Shown piece after piece: positions 60,551-64,000 of a stretch of 64,000 bases of DNA (positions within the stretch are counted from its first letter, which is position 1; each line of letters opens with the position of its first letter). The stretch covers positions 496,001 to 560,000 of the forward strand of contig NW_023501065.1 in NCBI RefSeq assembly GCF_014066305.1. Reading direction: 5' to 3'. The notes under the pieces are model-generated. The model did not search any database. It was not told the DNA's origin and saw nothing but the letters and a program-made list of their open reading frames with translations. Both the position numbers and the translations under genes were made by a program. This stretch comes from Letharia columbiana (taxonomy: Eukaryota > Ascomycota > Lecanoromycetes > Lecanorales > Parmeliaceae).

Positions 60551-62274
60551 ATGAATATCAGCATGTGTGAGAAGCCAGTCCTATCTGACAGCTCTCCTGG
60601 CAGCATGAGCGCTTCTGAAGATGGCCTTAGCCATGACGTTCCTCACCTTGAACCCATCGACCGAGCTGTCGAGAAGAGACTCATCCGCAAATGTGACCTC
60701 CATGTTATCCCAGTGCTTTCCTTGCTCTATTCATTGGCTTTCATCGACCGAATCAACATTGGTAATGCACGTCTCCAGGGCCTGGAAAAAGACCTCAAGA
60801 TGAAAGGCCAAGATTACAACGTTGCTCTTTTCGTCTTCTTTATACCTTACATCCTATTCGAAGTGCCTAGCAATCTCTTGATCAGGAAGATCGCGCCCTC
60901 GACGTGGTTGAGTTCTATCATGATACTTTGGGGTATAGATCCGCTGTCTCTAGTTCACTTTACCGATCTGACATTTGAACACAGGCATTGTGACTGTTTG
61001 CATGGGAGTCACCCAGAGTTACGCTGGCCTCGTTGTGTGCAGATTCTTTCTCGGGCTGTGTGAAGCTGGCTTCTTCCCGGGTGAGATGATACGCCAAACT
61101 CGGGATCCAGACATTGCTTACATGGACTAGGGTGTATGTACCTGATGTCGATGTACTACCGCCGATACGAACTGCAATGGAGGTTCAATTTGTTCTTCTC
61201 TGCCGTCATCTTGGCAGGGGCATGGAGCGGGGTGCGTACCCTACAAGACCCTACCAGTTCCTGCCGCCCAGCCTGACTCTGTTTGTAGCTTCTCGCATAC
61301 GCTTTGGCGAAAATGGCTGGGATCGGTGGCTACGATGGCTGGCGCTGGATCTTCATCATCGAAGGCCTCGCCACTTTTCTCTTCGCCGTCGTTTCCAGAT
61401 TCTTCATCGTCGATTGGCCTGAAACAGCCAAGTTCCTCAGCGCCGAAGAGCGGCAGTTGCTCATCCGTCGTTTGAGCGAAGATGCGGCAGATGCTAGAAT
61501 GGACCGATTGGACAGCAAAGCCAGGCGGCGTGCCTTTGGTGACTGGAAGATTTACATAGGGTATGTGCTCCACCTGCTCCCCAGTCACAGATTCCATGCG
61601 CATTCTTCCATCTTGGCTCATGAGTTCACAGAATTCTGATGTATCTCGGAGTCAATAATACGGGCTACAGCACTTCCTTCTTCACTCCAACAATTCTCAG
61701 CGAATTGGGCTGGACTGCCGTCCGTGCACAAGTCCTTTCGATCCCGATCTACATTGTTGCCGCAGTGACGTGTCTCATGTCCGCCCTCCTGACGGACCGT
61801 CTCCGCCATCGCTATGCTTTCGCCATGCTCGGCGTTGTAACCGCGAGCATTGGATACATCATCCTCCTCGCGCAAGAGTCCGTCTCGGTCGGCACTCGCT
61901 ACTTTGCCGTCTATCTCGTCATGGCTGGTGGCTACATCACTCAGCCCATCACTCTGGTATGGTTGAGCAATAACATGGGCGGCCACTACAAACGGAGCAT
62001 CAACGCGGCCATGCAGATTGGTTTCGGCAACTTCGGCGGCATCATCGCCAGCAACATATACGTAACGAACCAGAGACCTCGATACCCGGTCGGTTATGGA
62101 GTTTCACTGGCACTGATCTGGATGTGTGGAATCGCTTGCACAGTCTTTGCCATTGGTCTGAGACTTGAAAACCAGAGGAGGGAGAGAGGCGAGAGAGATG
62201 CCAGGCTGAGTCTACCCAGAGAGGAGGTAGAAAACCTTGGCGATGACCATCCAAATTTTCGATTCACCTACTAG
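60551..62274 (+). CDS. MFS permease, allantoate/nicotinate (Dal5-like) anion:cation symporter family
   Basis: Five exons (60551-60932, 60985-61080, 61131-61231, 61289-61560, 61632-62274) give 497 residues with all phases matching. Transporters of this family (Dal5, Tna1 relatives) import allantoate, vitamins and other organic anions with protons. Features are the first helix VLSLLYSLAFIDRINIGNAR, FFIPYILFEVPSNLLIRK, VCRFFLGLCEAGFFPGCVYL, WRFNLFFSAVILAGAWSG, GYDGWRWIFIIEGLATFLFA and the C-terminal half from VNNTGYSTSFFTPTIL. The protein ends with a charged cytoplasmic tail. The substrate cannot be told from sequence. It lies alone beside the AT-rich island. Confidence 0.9.
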
Positions 62275-63389
62275 GTGGGGATGTAGCTTAGTGTTGTTTC
62301 CAATGGGTGGTTGGAGGGAGGGAAAATGAGCCGGACAAGTGCGGTGCTTGAGAGGTGCATGGGTATTGCGTTCGCATTGCAGGAGTAGAGTACTCTGATA
62401 CACATGGGATGAAGCGCTTGTCATTGTCTTCCGTGAAGCTTTTCGGCTCTCTTTCGGAGCAATGACGGCGGGAAATGTTACACGTATGCAATCTTTTGAC
62501 GATGATGATATATATAACCGTATGCTCGGTTCAACGTACACATAAGTCCCAGAGCTATATGGTAAGCGATTCCAAATACATGGTCAGTCAGAGTTGGTCT
62601 CCTTGCCGCGGCATGCAGTCTTGAGTCTTGAGTACTGAGTTTTGAGTACTGAGTATTGAGAGTGTTGAGTGCTGAGGGTTGAGTGTTGAGTGTTGCGTCT
62701 TGCATGCTGCACATGCAGAGGCGAATCGTCGGTAATTCGGTAATCGAGATTCGAGGATCGAGATGGACTCATCTCCGGAGAATTTATACGATCGACGACA
62801 CGATCGACACGGACACTAGGAGAATAGACTTTTCAGCTTGGCTATCAAGGTACAGGTACTTTACCTGTATGGCATTCATCACTTTGTCAATAATTTCCGC
62901 GGATCAGTTACTTGCTCGCTTGCTTGCTCGAGCTGGACTATCGCTCTGCTCAATGCGAGTCATGGCTCTTCAGAATGTACATGTAGGCACCGTTTCAGCC
63001 TTGGCCCAAGTTGCCTTTTGTTAACAGTCACTCAAAAGAGATTAAGACTTTATTATCATGTTATTATCATGTTGCTAAAGTATTAAGTATTGAGGTTTTG
63101 TTCTTTAGCATACAAGTACGGTACATAATACCTTAGCCTAGCTCTGTCAAGGGACCATGAAGCTTGTTCTCCGCCAGCGAGTCAGCGACACCCTAATGTA
63201 AAGTAATGTACAAGACCCATCTGCCAGCCGAATAGTACCATGGTACTTGTACATTGTTAAAGTACTTCATCCTTCCGCTCTCCATCGCCGCCCTCCACCA
63301 CTCCCTCAATCCATCATCCATCATCCTATCATGTCCTCCCAAATGAATTGCTCCGTAGCATAAGTGCACTTCACCTTTACACACTTACC
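62275..63389. other. Intergenic with imperfect TTGAGTACTGAG repeats
   Basis: At about 62619-62700 imperfect copies of TTGAGTACTGAG / TTGAGTGTTGAG follow each other. The rest has only short unsupported ORFs. Confidence 0.55.
62619..62700. repeat. Imperfect tandem repeat, TTGAGT(A/G)(C/T)TGAG units
   Basis: Units such as TTGAGTACTGAG, TTGAGTGCTGAG and TTGAGTGTTGAG succeed each other for about 80 bases. Confidence 0.75.
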
Positions 63390-64000
63390 ATGACCTTCCA
63401 ACAAGAGGCTGCATCATGGATCTTCCCATCCCGGCTCTCCACATCTCCCATACCATCCATTGCCGTTAACGCCCCGTCCACATCAAAGCTCCCACTTCCC
63501 AACCCCAATGTGAATCCCACAATCATTACCTTCCTCCGCCACTGCGGGTGCCCCTTCGCCGAAAAGACCTTCCTATCCTTTCGTGCCGCGGCCTCCGCCC
63601 ACCCATCCATCAACTTCGTCGCCGTCTCCCACAGCGATCAGTCCGCCACGAACAGATGGCTCGAAGCCGTTGGCGGCGCCGACCATGTCCGCATCATTGT
63701 GGACAGTGAGAGGGAGCTATTTGCACGTTGGGTCTGGGCGTGAGTAGCTTCTGGCATGTTTTGAACCCAGCGAGTATGTGGAGTGTGTATAGATTGGGAA
63801 AAGAGCAAGGAATTGTAAGCAACGAGCTCCGCATTTTCTTTCCTAACCCATGGCCTCATGTGCGTCGCCGGGCACGCTGCGGGAGCATGTCATCTTCAAC
63901 AGAAAGTTACTGATTGAAGATGCTGCAGTGGAATAGGCCTACGGAGAGTGGGAGTAGATGGCAAACTAGCGGAAGCTTTGCTGTGAATAGAAACGGAGTG
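63390..64000 (+). CDS. Peroxiredoxin-like (AhpC/TSA, PRXL2-type) protein, partial, with possible frameshift
   Basis: The gene starts at ATG 63390 (MTFQQEAASWIFPSRLSTSP) and runs past the window end. The redox block FLRHCGCPFAEKTFLSFRAA has the CxxC-like site of thioredoxin-fold peroxiredoxin-like proteins. VAVSHSDQSATNRWLEAVGG and IIVDSERELFARW follow. After this, at about 63729-63732, the frame must shift by one base to continue GLGVSSFWHVLNPASMWSVY and RLGKEQGI. An intron (about 63819-63929) then leads to WNRPTESGSRWQTSGSFAV. The shift falls in TTGGGTCTGGG, where one G seems missing. It may be a real mutation or a base-calling error. Confidence 0.7.

Noticed and set aside
62619..62700. CRISPR-like array
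   Set aside because: Units are contiguous and imperfect with no spacers; a simple tandem repeat in a eukaryote.

Overview
The window is nuclear DNA of a filamentous ascomycete (Pezizomycotina). Genes lie on both strands and carry short GT-AG introns (mostly 47-98 nt) with CTAAC/CTGAC branch sites. Fungal-type families are present: a GPI-anchored SOD-like protein, GH17 glucanase, MpaB-type oxygenase and ACS-family permease. A second intron class of about 133-172 nt shares a core and a 3' motif across unrelated genes, as introner-like elements (ILEs) do. ILEs are best known from Dothideomycetes, so that class is my best guess; this is inference.

Layout. 0-3 kb: 5' part of a Mob/phocein-like gene (-), then LEO1 of the Paf1 complex (+). 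3-11 kb: a decayed polytopic membrane-protein gene, ribosomal protein uL1/L10a (-) and a nine-exon CorA-like transporter (+). 12-17.4 kb: cell-surface SOD-like gene, ARF1, and an RtcB-type RNA ligase gene with stops and frameshifts. 17.8-24 kb: one four-exon gene (-) for a coiled-coil protein of about 1830 residues. 24.7-34 kb: GH17 glucanase (-), UBE2S-like E2 (-), DUF4202 protein (+), FMN-binding split-barrel protein (-), a Ser-rich protein (+) and SUMO (-). 34.7-43.6 kb: NUP84 and a PMC1-type Ca2+-ATPase (+). 44-53 kb: a decayed zinc-binding protein gene (-), MpaB-like oxygenase (+), complex I ESSS/NDUFB11 (-) and two cell-surface proteins (-). 52.7-64 kb: mitochondrial prolyl-tRNA synthetase (+), GH13 alpha-glucosidase (-), an AT-rich repeat island, an allantoate-type permease (+) and a peroxiredoxin-like gene (+) cut by the window end.

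Most genes are housekeeping and scattered; I see no biosynthetic cluster, phage, CRISPR or intact autonomous transposon. The most notable content is structural: at least fourteen ILE introns in six genes, often with an inverted copy of the core inside them; a small dispersed repeat with terminal direct repeats at 30.6-30.9 kb and 45.4-45.8 kb; an AT-rich island (58.6-59.2 kb) bounded by hairpins; and three genes being lost beside intact ones. Exon joins were worked out by hand from frame continuity, splice signals and recalled family sequence. Most reading frames close exactly to the stop codon. No alignment was run.
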